Shown: positions 11,296-24,249 of the stretch, piece after piece
Layout: every line of letters starts with the position of its first letter
Position numbering within the stretch: position 1 is the first letter of the stretch
DNA from: Euprymna scolopes
Taxonomy: Eukaryota; Mollusca; Cephalopoda; Sepiida; Sepiolidae
Direction: 5' to 3'
Assembly: GCA_024364805.1 (NCBI GenBank)
Contig: CM044506.1
Span: 8,868,070 to 8,910,621 of the forward strand
DNA length: 42,552 nt
Made by a program: the position numbers and the translations under genes
Notes under the pieces: model-generated
Seen by the model: only the letters and a program-made list of their open reading frames with translations
Databases searched by the model: none
Told to the model about the DNA's origin: nothing

Positions 11296-11374
11296 TTAAA
11301 ATATTGTAGCATTAAGATTTTTTAATTCAATTCATAACTTTATATAATCACGTCTTAATGCTGCAATTTTTTAG
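11296..11374. repeat. Inverted repeat, 22-bp arms
   Basis: The left arm at 11296-11317 and right arm at 11353-11374 pair with three mismatches around a 35-base loop. About 50 bases further on, GTTTAAGCTTAAAC (about 11426-11439) is a perfect palindrome, and the AAGCTTAAA phrase also occurs upstream near 11278. It could be a small foldback element or simply AT-rich symmetry. Confidence 0.45.
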
Positions 11375-12142
11375 GTAAGAAATTTACTATATTTTCTACT
11401 AGCATATCTTGCGTGTTTTTTCGAGGTTTAAGCTTAAACATATTGCTTTTCATGCTCGATTTTTTTCTATTGTCATATATCTTTAGCTTTCAGAAAAAAA
11501 AAACACGCATACGGAAAATTATCAAACAATGTACGATGCTCTTTTATAAATCAACACATATTTTTTTTATTCATAATTCTATATCTTTAAAACATTTAAG
11601 TGCATCTGTATCCACGTTCTATCCCATAAATAATTCGTTAAATCAAATGTTCAACCAGAAGACTTGATCACCCTAGCGTAATGCGAAATAAAGCATTGAC
11701 TTATTTTTTTTGCAAAAGACTAATAGTTAAAACTAGGAAATATTCACCGACCGTTGCTATATATTGCAAAATGTGTAGTACGTTATGATTACGTACGGCC
11801 AAAATTTTGTTTGTGAAACATGATAAATTGCGATTATAATAGAGAAAATTTACTTGAAAAAGTTTAACGTGCTAAATATATTTATTAAGAAAGCATATAG
11901 AAACATAATATATTGACCAAAATACAAACAATATAATACGCAAAATATACTTAGTCATTGCGAGCAATGTATAAAATTAATATCATTTCCGTATTTCAAT
12001 AATTGGATTATCCGTTCGGAGAAACTGTTATTTTGACCTCAGCTGTTGAACAACATCTAAGTAACCTTACAAAAGATGTAATCGATACATAATGCAACTA
12101 AACCTTTAATACTACATACTTACCTTAAATATTAAATACTTA

Positions 12143-12264
12143 CGGTACTTCGGCGTAATTGCGATAAATCAACAGGTAATTGCGCCAACTAAATAGTCTT
12201 CTTTATATGCATGGTTGTAAAAGAGCACTTTTAGCAAGTTGGCGCAATTACCTCAAAGTACGAT
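12143..12264. repeat. Strong hairpin with two competing left arms
   Basis: GGTAATTGCGCCAACT (12175-12190) and AGTTGGCGCAATTACC (12237-12252) are perfect 16-base complements. Pairing continues imperfectly through the 46-base spacer (AAA, AGU, CU and CUUU blocks match), giving a 78-base imperfect hairpin of pre-miRNA size. Just upstream, 12143-12163 holds a second left arm with GTACTT and GTAATTGCG. It can pair instead with the right side, which runs on to AAGTAC near 12257-12262. No promoter is visible. Confidence 0.55.
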
Positions 12265-12512
12265 ATTATAATGCAGGCAGTTGAATTATATGGGGCAGAA
12301 TTAATTCTAACATGAGCAAGATTATTCTAAACTTGAATGTGGCTTACGTTAATTAAAACTAAATAACATAAGCCTAATCTAAATGTGCTAGCTCCCTCCA
12401 CTGATGTGTGTCTATCACATAAATTTAACTGTAGAGAAAACGTAAAAGCTACAGCATAAAATTTTAATTGTGTTGTCTTATTAATTTATTATATACAAGC
12501 AGAAACTCTGTT

Positions 12513-13276
12513 CTGGCGTTGCCCGATATAGACAAAGCCAGAATTGATTCCTCGCCAAAATAACTTCATCTAGCTTCCACTCTCAGTGTAAGGAAGCGGA
12601 GGTCACTGGCTGTCACTGTATTTATTGTAGTTTAATGGAGTTTGGTATAATTAGGGAGTGATTTATTGTGAGTGCTTGCAGTCACTGGCGGCATAATCAG
12701 TGTCGTCTTCCATTGAACTCTCAGGGATTGGTCGGGCGTAGCATCCCTCAGATAACTGTGGACAATACTGATGGGTATTGACAGTTAGTGCTGTTTTTGA
12801 ACTAATGGACACAGTCAGTCCTTGCAAGTATCGACCTCGATTGGACTTCACTGTTATTAAATTATCCGCCTTCATTGTTGAGCACTACCGAACATTGGAG
12901 TTTAGTGACAGCCGGCCATTGTTAGTCACCACCATCAATGCCATTGACTCGCATCAACCACATTCAACTGTCTTCAATATGCATTGTCATTATTTATATA
13001 GACTTTTTCAGTAGCAGGTAGTAGTTATGATGCGCAATAACATTAAATTTCAAGTAGTTACTGATGATTCTGGACAAACCGTAGAACTTTCGGCAAATCG
13101 CCTGTCCCTAAATGTATGGCAGTGGCATAGAGTGGCGGCTACCACTTGTTAACGTTGAGTACATTCACTTTGTGGCACTGTAATCTCTGTCTGGATAGCA
13201 CTGGCGAGCACTACGCTGCCTAAACAGACGACGCATACTAGTTCCATCTGTTGCTAATATCGGGCATGACCAATGC
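12513..13276. mobile_element. Possible non-autonomous DNA transposon with short inverted ends
   Basis: The block is visibly richer in GC than its flanks. It opens with TGGCGTTGCCCGATAT (about 12516-12531) and closes with the inverted version ATATCGGGCATGACCA (about 13257-13272), 12 to 13 of 16 bases matching. The 5' end also forms a small hairpin, TTCTGGC with GCCAGAA. No transposase frame is present. I could not find a clear target-site duplication, so the call rests on the ends and the base composition only. Confidence 0.35.
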
Positions 13277-13289
13277 GAGGTATTAGAGA

Positions 13290-15178
<1,889 letters not shown>

Positions 15179-15179
15179 C

Positions 15180-15785
15180 ATCGATGTTTACACTCTCATG
15201 CATTATATTTTCATCTATCAACTACACTATACGCTATCACCATTTATCTTTGCCATTTCGAATATACAATCAATAATTTTCTTCTTTCCAATGAAATATT
15301 CTAGTCAGTAATATATAATGATATATAAGAAGAGAAACTTACTCATGCCTTTCAAGTTAGAATCGTAGACTTACAGGTACACATAAACATATTGATCTTT
15401 TTTAAATCATAAAACAATACTTACATCTACATCCAGAACAAGTGTTTAAAAACATTCAATAAAAGTTAAATCTACCGTGACATTTATGAATGCATCTGGT
15501 ATTAATGTATTTCGTTTAAAAAAAAGTTCTGTGATCATATTTGACACGTCAAAAATGACATTTACTCTATTTAATTCATAAAAATATCTGTACTTAAAAA
15601 AAAAGTGCATCTCTTTCAGCGCATCTCTTTACAGCGATTAGAGACGGGTCAAACGATTGCACAGTGTGGATAGTAGTTTTCGTGTTTTTTACCTGCTAAA
15701 ATTACTGCTAATAAATAAAAATGAAGAACAGTCGTAAAAATATGGTAGTTAATTCGTCTAATAATACCATTTGTACGAATTTCCA
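15180..15785. other. AT-rich stretch, nothing recognised
   Basis: No supported feature. Confidence 0.5.
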
Positions 15786-15786
15786 T

Positions 15787-15847
<61 letters not shown>

Positions 15848-15849
15848 TT
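15786..15849. repeat. (AC)n(TA)n microsatellite
   Basis: An AC run passing into a TA run. Confidence 0.95.
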
Positions 15850-16104
15850 GATATGCAAACGAAGGCTCATTTGTATTTATTTTTTATCCAATGATTACAA
15901 TGCGAACTACGAAACCAGGCTCGCTATATATTTTGCTTTAGATTCTTATTTATAGCTGACAAGTCATATATTTTTTACAACTGTTGGAATCACTTCTATA
16001 TAAATGTAAAATGCAATGTAATATTCAACAGACTATTGAGAGTTTAATGTTAAATACTAAGTCTGAATGAATTGAGATCTGACATTTACGCCTTATTTCA
16101 CACG

Positions 16105-16290
16105 AGAGTTGATTGGCCAAATAAAGAATCTCGTGAATAAGGATCGACGTATGTCTATAGACCAAATAATTGACCAGTTTGATGACAGTGTAGCAGCTGT
16201 ACACACAATCGGGCGAAACTGAAAATGCGAAAGATTTTCGCGAAATTTGTTCCAAGTTTGGCCAGAGAAATCAATATAATCGAGGAAGAT
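16105..16290 (+). pseudogene. Mariner transposase N-terminal fragment (helix-turn-helix)
   Basis: Translation across two frames gives LVNKDRRMSIDQIIDQFDD (about 16125-16181), then SVAAVHTIGRE, then LKMRKIFAKFVPSL (about 16221-16262). This is the pattern of the second DNA-binding helix-turn-helix of mariner transposases, usually of the form SV-x-VHTII-x-E-x-L-x-MRKI-x-AKFVP. A frame change lies around 16215. The catalytic domain does not follow; after 16290 the sequence changes to GC-richer DNA with a CCCGGGC palindrome. This is a different mariner lineage from the one at 25095. It is certainly non-functional. Confidence 0.6.
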
Positions 16291-16299
16291 TGGCACTAA

Positions 16300-16587
16300 A
16301 CAGGTCCTCGCCCTTCCTGTTGCCCGGGCCTTGCTACCTGTTACTTTTGGTTATTCCACAAACGGAAGAAAAAACTTAAAAACTGTCAATTTTAAAGATG
16401 AAAGAAACTGATACGAGGATCATTGACACAAAAGTATTATGCTGGCGCCTCCAGATCTTACTGGAAGGATACAAGTTCATTGCAGCCGGAGTAGATAACA
16501 ATGAAACGGTTTGAAGTTCCATGTGTGTACTTCCAATAAAAATGCCTATACGAACAAGTATTGCAACATAGTTCAAGCCCGTCGTGA

Positions 16588-16588
<1 letters not shown>
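16300..16588. other. Unrecognised moderately GC-rich stretch
   Basis: Contains AACAGG and CCTGTT flanking GTCCTCGCCCTT, and a GCCCGGGC palindrome near 16322. It lies between the mariner fragment and a TA array. I do not recognise it. Confidence 0.35.

Positions 16589-16676
<88 letters not shown>
16589..16676. repeat. (TA)n microsatellite
   Basis: A TA run of about 88 bases. Confidence 0.97.
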
Positions 16677-16679
<3 letters not shown>

Positions 16680-16710
16680 TCAGCCCGATTTTGCTCGGGC
16701 CCTATGTAAT
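16676..16710 (-). repeat. Possible Helitron-like 3' terminus
   Basis: On the minus strand the sequence reads GCCCGA, a six-base loop, TCGGGC, then TGAT and CTGA before a T. That is a hairpin followed by CTRR, as at Helitron 3' ends, but the spacer is only four bases and no partner 5' end was found. Confidence 0.3.
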
Positions 16711-16759
16711 GTGTATAAATTAATGTGCACACACACATTATATATATTATATTATATTA

Positions 16760-17440
16760 TATATATATATAGGTTTTACTCATGTCTAGGTAGACTACAT
16801 CTAAGATTTCAAGTGTTTACATCCAAAGTTGGCGGAAAACTTTGGTAGAATATGCAATGGGAAACTCTTTTAACTTTTACTTCCTGCCAGCCAAATTTTC
16901 TAACAAAAACTGACTAAAAAGCTTGCTACCTGTCGCAATACCCTTTATGTTAAGACGCAAAATTTGCTAAATATTTGGCTATTACCGCAAAGGTAAAATC
17001 TTTGGCACTTGACATCCTTGACAACCAAATTCCTGGCCCAAAATAAATTTAAAGGATTATTTCATGTCCGAATACACTTTATGTCAAATTTCAAATGTTT
17101 AGATTGATAATTGGCTGACTAATTTTGTAGAGGCCGCAGAGGTCACTTTTTTTTAAACTATGTCCTTAATTTTAACTTCTAAGCATTTATTGTTTTGGGC
17201 TTAAATCCAAATAAAATGTCTGAACTATCTACAAATAACCTACATCACAAATGTCCAATATTTCAACCCAAACTTGTCGGAGGAGTTTGGTAGAGTTATC
17301 CAATATCAAATCATTTAACGTTGGCAACCAAATTTTTGTACGAAAACCGATTAAAAATATTGCCGTAAATCTCACTGCCTCTTACGTCAAATCTCGAGAG
17401 TCTAGACTGAAATTTGACAGAGTAATTGGATGGGGAAATG
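16760..17440 (+). repeat. Internally duplicated dispersed repeat
   Basis: Two diverged blocks, about 16820-16990 and 17250-17400, share the order: AAGTTGGCGGA/AACTTGTCGGA, TTTGGTAGA, CAACCAAATTTT or similar, AAAACTGACTAAAAA/AAAACCGATTAAAAA and TACGTCAAAT-like phrases. The region ends in CA-rich microsatellite at 17441. It may be the internal part of a longer Helitron-like element, since such an element begins at 17575, but that is inference. Confidence 0.4.
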
Positions 17441-17574
17441 TACACACACACACAGACAAACATATACAGGCAGACAATTTCATTCATATACACACACACA
17501 CATATATATATACATATCTATCTATCTATATCTCTACATATATCTAGACATCTATCTATATATCTATCTACATT

Positions 17575-17893
17575 TCTATAAACGTGAACTGTATGTCTGT
17601 CTGTGTGTCTGTCTGTGTTCATTTTCCTACGCAATAACTCCGTCAATTTTTAGTCTACAGACTCGAAATTTCATATACAGGGTACTCAGATTTGGGAACA
17701 AGTGATTGATTTTTGACCAGAAATTTGATTGTCAAAGATCAACGATTTGATATTTGACTACTCTACGAACCATCTCCGAGAATTTTGGGTGTAAATACTT
17801 GAAATTTTTGATATGGGGCCCTTGGAGAAAGATCTAACTGAGCAACTTGATTTTTTTAGCCCAAAACAATAAAGGTTAAAGGGTCATAATAGG
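17575..17893 (+). mobile_element. Non-autonomous Helitron-like element, second copy, cut by assembly gap
   Basis: It starts TCTATAAACGTG and shares most of its length with 460-800, including 'ctacagactcg', 'atatacagggta' and 'aggtcataatagg'-like phrases. The 3' end with hairpin and CTAG falls in the N run. Confidence 0.6.
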
Positions 17894-18741
17894 NNNNNNN
17901 NNNNNNNNNNNNNNNNNNNNNNNNNNNNNNNNNNNNNNNNNNNNNNNNNNNNNNNNNNNNNNNNNNNNNNNNNNNNNNNNNNNNNNNNNNNNNNNNNNNN
18001 NNNNNNNNNNNNNNNNNNNNNNNNNNNNNNNNNNNNNNNNNNNNNNNNNNNNNNNNNNNNNNNNNNNNNNNNNNNNNNNNNNNNNNNNNNNNNNNNNNNN
18101 NNNNNNNNNNNNNNNNNNNNNNNNNNNNNNNNNNNNNNNNNNNNNNNNNNNNNNNNNNNNNNNNNNNNNNNNNNNNNNNNNNNNNNNNNNNNNNNNNNNN
18201 NNNNNNNNNNNNNNNNNNNNNNNNNNNNNNNNNNNNNNNNNNNNNNNNNNNNNNNNNNNNNNNNNNNNNNNNNNNNNNNNNNNNNNNNNNNNNNNNNNNN
18301 NNNNNNNNNNNNNNNNNNNNNNNNNNNNNNNNNNNNNNNNNNNNNNNNNNNNNNNNNNNNNNNNNNNNNNNNNNNNNNNNNNNNNNNNNNNNNNNNNNNN
18401 NNNNNNNNNNNNNNNNNNNNNNNNNNNNNNNNNNNNNNNNNNNNNNNNNNNNNNNNNNNNNNNNNNNNNNNNNNNNNNNNNNNNNNNNNNNNNNNNNNNN
18501 NNNNNNNNNNNNNNNNNNNNNNNNNNNNNNNNNNNNNNNNNNNNNNNNNNNNNNNNNNNNNNNNNNNNNNNNNNNNNNNNNNNNNNNNNNNNNNNNNNNN
18601 NNNNNNNNNNNNNNNNNNNNNNNNNNNNNNNNNNNNNNNNNNNNNNNNNNNNNNNNNNNNNNNNNNNNNNNNNNNNNNNNNNNNNNNNNNNNNNNNNNNN
18701 NNNNNNNNNNNNNNNNNNNNNNNNNNNNNNNNNNNNNNNNN
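17894..18741. other. Assembly gap (848 N)
   Basis: Unknown bases. The right edge is a TA run, so the gap probably contains a microsatellite that stopped assembly. Confidence 0.99.
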
Positions 18742-19206
18742 ATATATATATATATATATATATATATGCGCATCATACACATATGCGTTTGTGTCAATGT
18801 GTGTGTATTTTTGTTTTGATTTCCCTTCATAGAAACATCCACAGGATGTATTGTTATTTTATAATAAGTGCGTGCTCTTAGGTTATAAGATTAAAATGTC
18901 ATTTCAGAATTATTAAAATTATCCGAATCTAAATATATATGTTTAATTTATCTATACAAATAAACGGGTAGATTGTGTGTGTGTAATTATTACGCAGGTG
19001 AACTCTTAAGCTGCGTGTTACATAATACTGAAAATAGCAGGAATACCAATTATGCACCAAGAACAGTTTATAACGAATACAATATTTGTTTGTGTTGATG
19101 TATGACGCGTACAGACATTGAAGTTGAAATGCAAAATATCCATTTATACTGGCCGACATATTTTTACTTACTTTACTTATTTACATGTTTTTCCACAAAA
19201 AATAAT
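18742..19206. other. (TA)n edge then AT-rich sequence, nothing recognised
   Basis: A TA run to 18768, a GT-rich stretch near 18790, then AT-rich DNA without coding signal. Confidence 0.5.
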
Positions 19207-19315
19207 TTACTTCAAGTATGGTAATTGATCTTTACTTTTAAGTGTTATTTTAAGTGTGGTAATATTTATAATTCATCTTTACTTCAAGTGTGGTAATATT
19301 AATAGTTCATCATGT
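19207..19315 (+). repeat. Short minisatellite, about 34-47 bp units
   Basis: Three units of the form TTTACTTCAAGTGTGGTAAT...TTCATC follow one another. The middle unit carries an extra partial copy. Confidence 0.6.
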
Positions 19316-19324
19316 ATATTTATA

Positions 19325-20265
19325 TATGGAGGGAGACAAAAGAGGGGGGCATGGAGAGAAGGACAGAAGAGATGGCAGAAACACTGGATGATACCCTCCA
19401 ATCTTTTGTGGAATGGAGACAAAATGGATGGTCACATTCAATGCTGCCAACACTCAGCTTGTTTCCTTCATTAATTACAAGAAACCTCCTCTACAATGGT
19501 CAACAACACATTAGACGAAAGAACTTCCTTTAAACTCCTCAGCCTTTCGTTTACAGGGAACATGAACTGTAATCGAAACAGTCAGTGGATTGACAAGACT
19601 GCTGCAAAGAAGTGGACTCTCTCTACCGTGCTAGAAAGCTATTTGCGCTTGAAAGTGTCCTGTACCTATATAAGGCCACCATTCGCCCATGTATGGAGTA
19701 TTGTTCTCACATTTCGGCTGGTGTATCTGCTGCTTGTCTCTCACCCTTGGAGAGGGTTCAAAAAAGAGTCGCCGACCTGATAGTCCCTGAACTGTCATCT
19801 AGGCCTCAGCCTCTGTCCCATCGAGGAAATGTTGCATGGCTCTGCCTGTTCTACAAGTATTTTAATGGTGAATGCCTGACGAACTACAGACACTTGTACC
19901 CGCCCAACGTCTCCACTCGTGACAAACCCGGCAAGCAGCTAAGTCCCACTCCTTTCTCAGTAAAGATGCCTAAAAAACCTTCTACTCCTATAGTTTCTTC
20001 CTCAGACCTTCTAGGGTTTGGAACGCCCTTCAAGACTTCTGCTTTCCCAACTTACTGACATACAGAAGTTCAAGTGTAATGTGAACAAACATCTTGCTAC
20101 TCATCTCCCTTCGTAATGTCCATGCAACTTATGTCCCCTATAGTATCCCTACTTGATACTTTAAACTGGCACTGCTCCTTGCTTGGGGTGCCAATGTTTT
20201 AAAGATTGCTTCTCTCGAAACAATCCGGGTAGTAAACGGGGCTGGATAACTAAATATTTAGCATT
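19325..20265 (+). mobile_element. 5'-truncated CR1/L2/Jockey-like LINE
   Basis: Pieces in three frames: EEMAETLDDTLQSFVEW (about 19363-19413), DERTSFKLLSLSFTGN (about 19514-19561), SLYRARKLFALESVLYLYKA (about 19617-19676), TIRPCMEYCSHISAG, LERVQKRVADLIVPE and PQPLSHRGNVAWLCLFYKYF (about 19806-19865). These lie just downstream of the reverse transcriptase catalytic motif, which is absent. The 5' break at about 19320 falls where the FADD motif should be. It aligns throughout with the inverted copy at 32930-35060. At least two frame changes; not functional. Confidence 0.8.
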
Positions 20266-21264
20266 CGATTCAACCTTATAGCAGTAAGTTTTTTTGTTAA
20301 AAAAATGTTTAGTAGTCATGTATATTTATTAATAATTGCGAATATATGCATTATTTAAAATATATTTAAACGTATTTTACGACAAACGAAATCAAAACAT
20401 TTATTAAGAGGTTGGGAAAATAAAACATTTCTTTTAAATTTCTTACATTTTTTTTTTACTATATTTTAAGACAATAAATATTTTTTGCCACAAATCCCTC
20501 AGGAACAAAGACAAAATTTAATGGAAGAAAACCATATTTTTCTTAATAAAATAATCCACGACAGGGTAAAGACTCTAACTGTAATTCATATTGAAAAGCT
20601 TACTTATGTTAATGCCAGATTCCTCCATTTCTTTTCTTATTTCTTCTTTTTATGCAAGTAATACGTAAATATTACTCGAGATTCTAAATTTGGAAATATC
20701 TATAATCTAACCTTACTTTAATAATATTATTTTTTACAATTAAATTATTACTTCGGTTCCCTTTAGATATGTTTATTTTCTCTAAATTTACTTTGCTTTT
20801 ACTTAATATAATTTCTCTTTTTTTCTATTAATAATTTCTTCCGTGTCTTTGCGTGTTTCGTTTTTTTTTGTTTTAGTTTTCCTTATATATTACTGAATTT
20901 AAAGAAAATAAAAGACCACACAATATAGACTGTTTGCTTAATATAAAATATACATTTTCGTAAATAATAAAATATAAATAATCATAAAGTTTTAAGAAAC
21001 AAATATTAATTTCAATGACACTTTTTAAATAATTGAACTTCTTGACTATAATAACATTCTTAGATAATATTTTGCATTAACTACATCTCGGAATGTTGAT
21101 TTTTTTAGATTTTTACCTATGCCCACAAGGAATATTACAGTGAAGTCTTAATCTGATCAGTAATTTACAAGATATTAAAGCAGTTCGTATCCAACGTAAA
21201 CGGTAATGTAATCCTTAGTAGCCAGGTTTCACAAGCGAGAAATTAGTAATAAGCATGTCTGCTT
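20266..21264. other. Very AT-rich stretch, one SINE-like module
   Basis: ATATTTAAACGTATTTTACG at about 20361-20380 matches the SINE tail module seen at 9126 and 40881. Otherwise nothing recognisable. Confidence 0.45.
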
Positions 21265-21410
21265 GCTTTCGTAATAAACCCACCCAACTTCCCATTGTTA
21301 GGCTCGGCTTTTGGAATAAATGCCTTCAAACCCCCTCATATTATAAACGGTTTTCAGAAGAAATACCCCCAACCTTCATATGTTAAGAACAGCTTTCGTA
21401 ATAAACTTCA
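21265..21410 (+). repeat. Minisatellite, 42-43 bp period, about 3.5 copies
   Basis: Units start at 21265, 21307, 21350 and 21392 with GCTTTCGTAATAAAC-like sequence and share a CCCAACCTTCATATGTTA-like second half. The even spacing of 42, 43 and 42 shows tandem duplication. Confidence 0.7.
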
Positions 21411-22404
21411 CATTTATTCCATTTGGAATGTGAAAAATAGTTGCTTATTCGTCTTCTTCAGATACACGCATGGGCATAAATAACTGCTAAGTTGTGAAAA
21501 CTAAATGGCTGTCAGGGTTTACATAGCTTTTAGGTTGAATATTATATATAATATCTGCCCTAAATAAAACTTTTATATTCGTTTTCAGCATACCAGAAAA
21601 CCTATAAAAGTCGATATTTACAATTCCAAAACCGCCACCAGACTGAAATCAACCCATAAAACGTTGACAAAATAGCAACCATTCAAAAATGTACATACGT
21701 TTTCTTGCCCATTATTTTTAAACAAAACGCCATAAAACTTGAATTTTCTCAAAAACAATACATTTTTTAAGATTATTTTCCTCCGCCCAGCTCCGATAGA
21801 CGAGCTGAGCGGCAGTCGCCAAGACATAGTAATAATTGTATGTATAATTATATTTTTGACATTGTATTCCGAAACATTTTACACTAGAAGCTTGCATTAG
21901 TAATATATTTATGATATTACTATAAGTTATTCCTAGAATAAAAAAAAAATGAAGACATATGTCTAAAAATAGTCTGCAAAAAGTGGTGTATCTATCAAAC
22001 AAAATACTGCTGTCCTTGGAAATCGAATGTTTGCTTCGGTCCCGATTACGTTCTTTCCATTAAAACTGTGATTTAAAAATCCAGCCTCTCTTTAATACGA
22101 CGTGTAATCACATTTTTGGATTTTAGTTTGAAGAATATTATTATAAGGACACATTTATTTGATGATCAATCTGTAGTATTTTTGTTAAGTCACTGGTCTT
22201 TCATTAGCACTGTTTGAATACCACTGAATATAGGTTTCGATTGCACGAATTATAGTGTAGCCAGACGGTAAATTACATTGGTGACCAGATGACTAATGTT
22301 TTTTCCAGATATTGCTCAAAATTTCCGCTATATTGTATAGCTTTATGAAAGCGACATCTCAGCCCCTGGGAATGATGCTGTTGATATGATCGATTATAAT
22401 ATTT
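21411..22404. other. AT-rich stretch, nothing recognised
   Basis: No supported feature. Confidence 0.5.
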
Positions 22405-22480
22405 TTATTATTAATCAATCCATTGTTATTATTAATCAATCCATTGTTATTATTGATCAATCCATAGTATTATTAATTAA
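22405..22480 (+). repeat. 21-bp tandem repeat, 3.5 copies
   Basis: The unit TTATTATTAATCAATCCATT(G) occurs at 22405, 22426 and 22447, the first two identical and the third with two changes, followed by a partial unit. Confidence 0.9.
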
Positions 22481-22969
22481 GATCAGGCGGTGGAATTCAT
22501 TACAAGCGCCTGGAATTTCTTATTATAGTCTAATATTGAAGGAAGGAGCTCCAGTTATATTATTAAGAAATTTTGTTCCACATAATAGCACATGGTAAGC
22601 AATAAAATCTTAGGAAAGTAATGTTCTAAAAGCCATTATAATAACTGGATATTTTGAAGATGAAAGTTTTAATTTCTCGGATTACTTTCATTCCTTTCCA
22701 CATGCAATTTCAGTTCGAGCGTTTACAATTCTTAATAAAAATTAGATTTTTCATGTCTATAACTTAAGTTGAGGGACAAATCCACAAAGTTGTTGAACTA
22801 AATATTCAGAAACATTGCCGTTCTCATGGCCAGTTATACGTTGGTTGCTCACGTCAGTCCTTAAAAAAATCTACATTTACACATCTGAAAGAGGTCACAC
22901 CCAAAATGTTGTTTATAGACGCTCTTCAGGTACATTTAACGGGTGATGTTTTGGTTATTTTTGAGGATA
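22481..22969. other. AT-rich stretch, nothing recognised
   Basis: No supported feature. Confidence 0.5.
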
Positions 22970-23245
22970 TACAATTATAGATCATGTGTAGCTTAAGAGG
23001 TGCGTTTGCCGTTTTATAAACCGTTTTTATACTTTACTTAATTAAATACGTTAACCGTCTTTTGAATAAGGAATTCTTCAATAAATTGCATTCCTGTGTT
23101 ATTAGATATTCCGAACTTATTATCAATAAGTTATAATCAATCAATTTTATTCGCAGGGCACTTTGCTACATTTAACTTAATTGTCAATTATAGAACGTGT
23201 GTAGCTAAGAGGTGGTTCTGCAGGTTAATTAACCGTTTTTCCGTA
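22970..23245 (+). repeat. Dispersed family R2, copy 1, with flanking duplication
   Basis: The core 23029-23185 is repeated at 37390-37555 on the same strand, sharing GAATAAGGAATTCTTCAATA, 'attgcatt', 'tgtgttattagat' and 'cactttgcta'. Around this copy the two flanks are also alike: 22970-23025 and 23188-23243 share ATTATAGA, GTGTAGCTTAAGAGG or similar and AACCGTTTTT. This arrangement is either a tandem unit of about 218 bp with a partial second copy, or an insertion between duplicated sequence. Coding capacity is absent. Confidence 0.55.
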
Positions 23246-24249
23246 AGTAACGCGCTGGCATTTGCCGATTAGAATACCATTTAACATTTTTATAAAATGT
23301 TATTGTCTTTTGTTTATATTGGAGGAGGAGGCAGGAGGCGGGGCTGGTGTTGTGGCGAACCACATATATTTAAAAAAAGAAGGTCTTATTTTAAATAACC
23401 GCTTCCTGCGCGATGTAATAAGTCACTTCACTACACTCGTTCGCACGCGAACCCATCATGTAAGAAAAACACTACTGACGGCGGTGAATCGGCGCAAAAT
23501 AGTCCCAAAGTCCAGGGAATGATACCATGCAAACGGTTAATTTGCAGCGGGTTAGATTTTCAGATTCGTTTTCTACGACCTCGAATACCCTTTTAAAACA
23601 AATTAGAGTGGTCGATGTTCTGCTGCAGCGTGAGCTAATATTTGCCAATACATGAAATGCAACCTGACAACTCCGGCCACTTCAGCTAATAATAAATAAA
23701 ACTAGAGGACGCCGTACTGTTATCCAGGGGTAAGCTTAAAACTAAAGGTACTGTGTCTATCTTCTTCTATTTTCATGTAAAATATATTTTATATCCATGC
23801 TCTTTCCTACGAACTTTTCTATACAGCATTTACTGGACACTTTAACGGGGTTGTGAAGATAATATTCACTATTATTTTATTATGCAAATATCGGTATCTT
23901 GCAAACAGACTTGTGATTAATGATATATGCACTATGTCACTTTCTTCAAACAAACCTCCAATGAATGTAAACAATTCAACCTTAAACACAACATTTTTCG
24001 ATGTCAAGAAGCCTTTAAATAAGCGTCTCTTTAATTGCATTACTTGTGTACATGCAGGTTTACTTTCATTTCTTTTTAGCAGTCACAGATCTACAGAATA
24101 AAAGATGACGAAATCGAAACCTGGTATTACAATACGTATTCTGTGTTCTTGAAATGATCAACAAATTTATTGGTTAAAAAATGGGAAATTTTACTCGATT
24201 TTTTTTTACATTATTGAATCGGCGATTCCGTAAAAATTATATAGGCCTA
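23246..24249. other. Mixed stretch, nothing firmly recognised
   Basis: 23320-23530 is GC-richer than the surroundings, with GGAGGAGGAGGCAGGAGGCGG (split: GGAGGAGGAGG then CAGGAGGCGG) and a small GTTCG/CGAAC hairpin near 23447. It may be a fragment of an unrecognised repeat. Confidence 0.35.

Larger units (their letters stand above)
10270..12140. other. AT-rich intergenic stretch with small structured sites
   Basis: No gene is seen. The block holds a phrase GCGTCCCCATTAACGCT (10312-10328) that recurs near 13709, a perfect 16-bp palindrome at 10985 and a hairpin at 11296, each listed separately. Confidence 0.5.

Noticed and set aside
13051-13080. CTGATGA near 13063 as a hammerhead start
   Set aside because: No GAAA box follows at the right distance and no helix II can be drawn.
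17856-18842. Long minus-strand frames of about 300 codons
   Set aside because: They run through the N gap and contain almost no known residues. The same applies to frames crossing 31909-32345.
21265-22480. Tandem repeats as a CRISPR array
   Set aside because: Units are directly adjacent without unique spacers, and the genome is eukaryotic.
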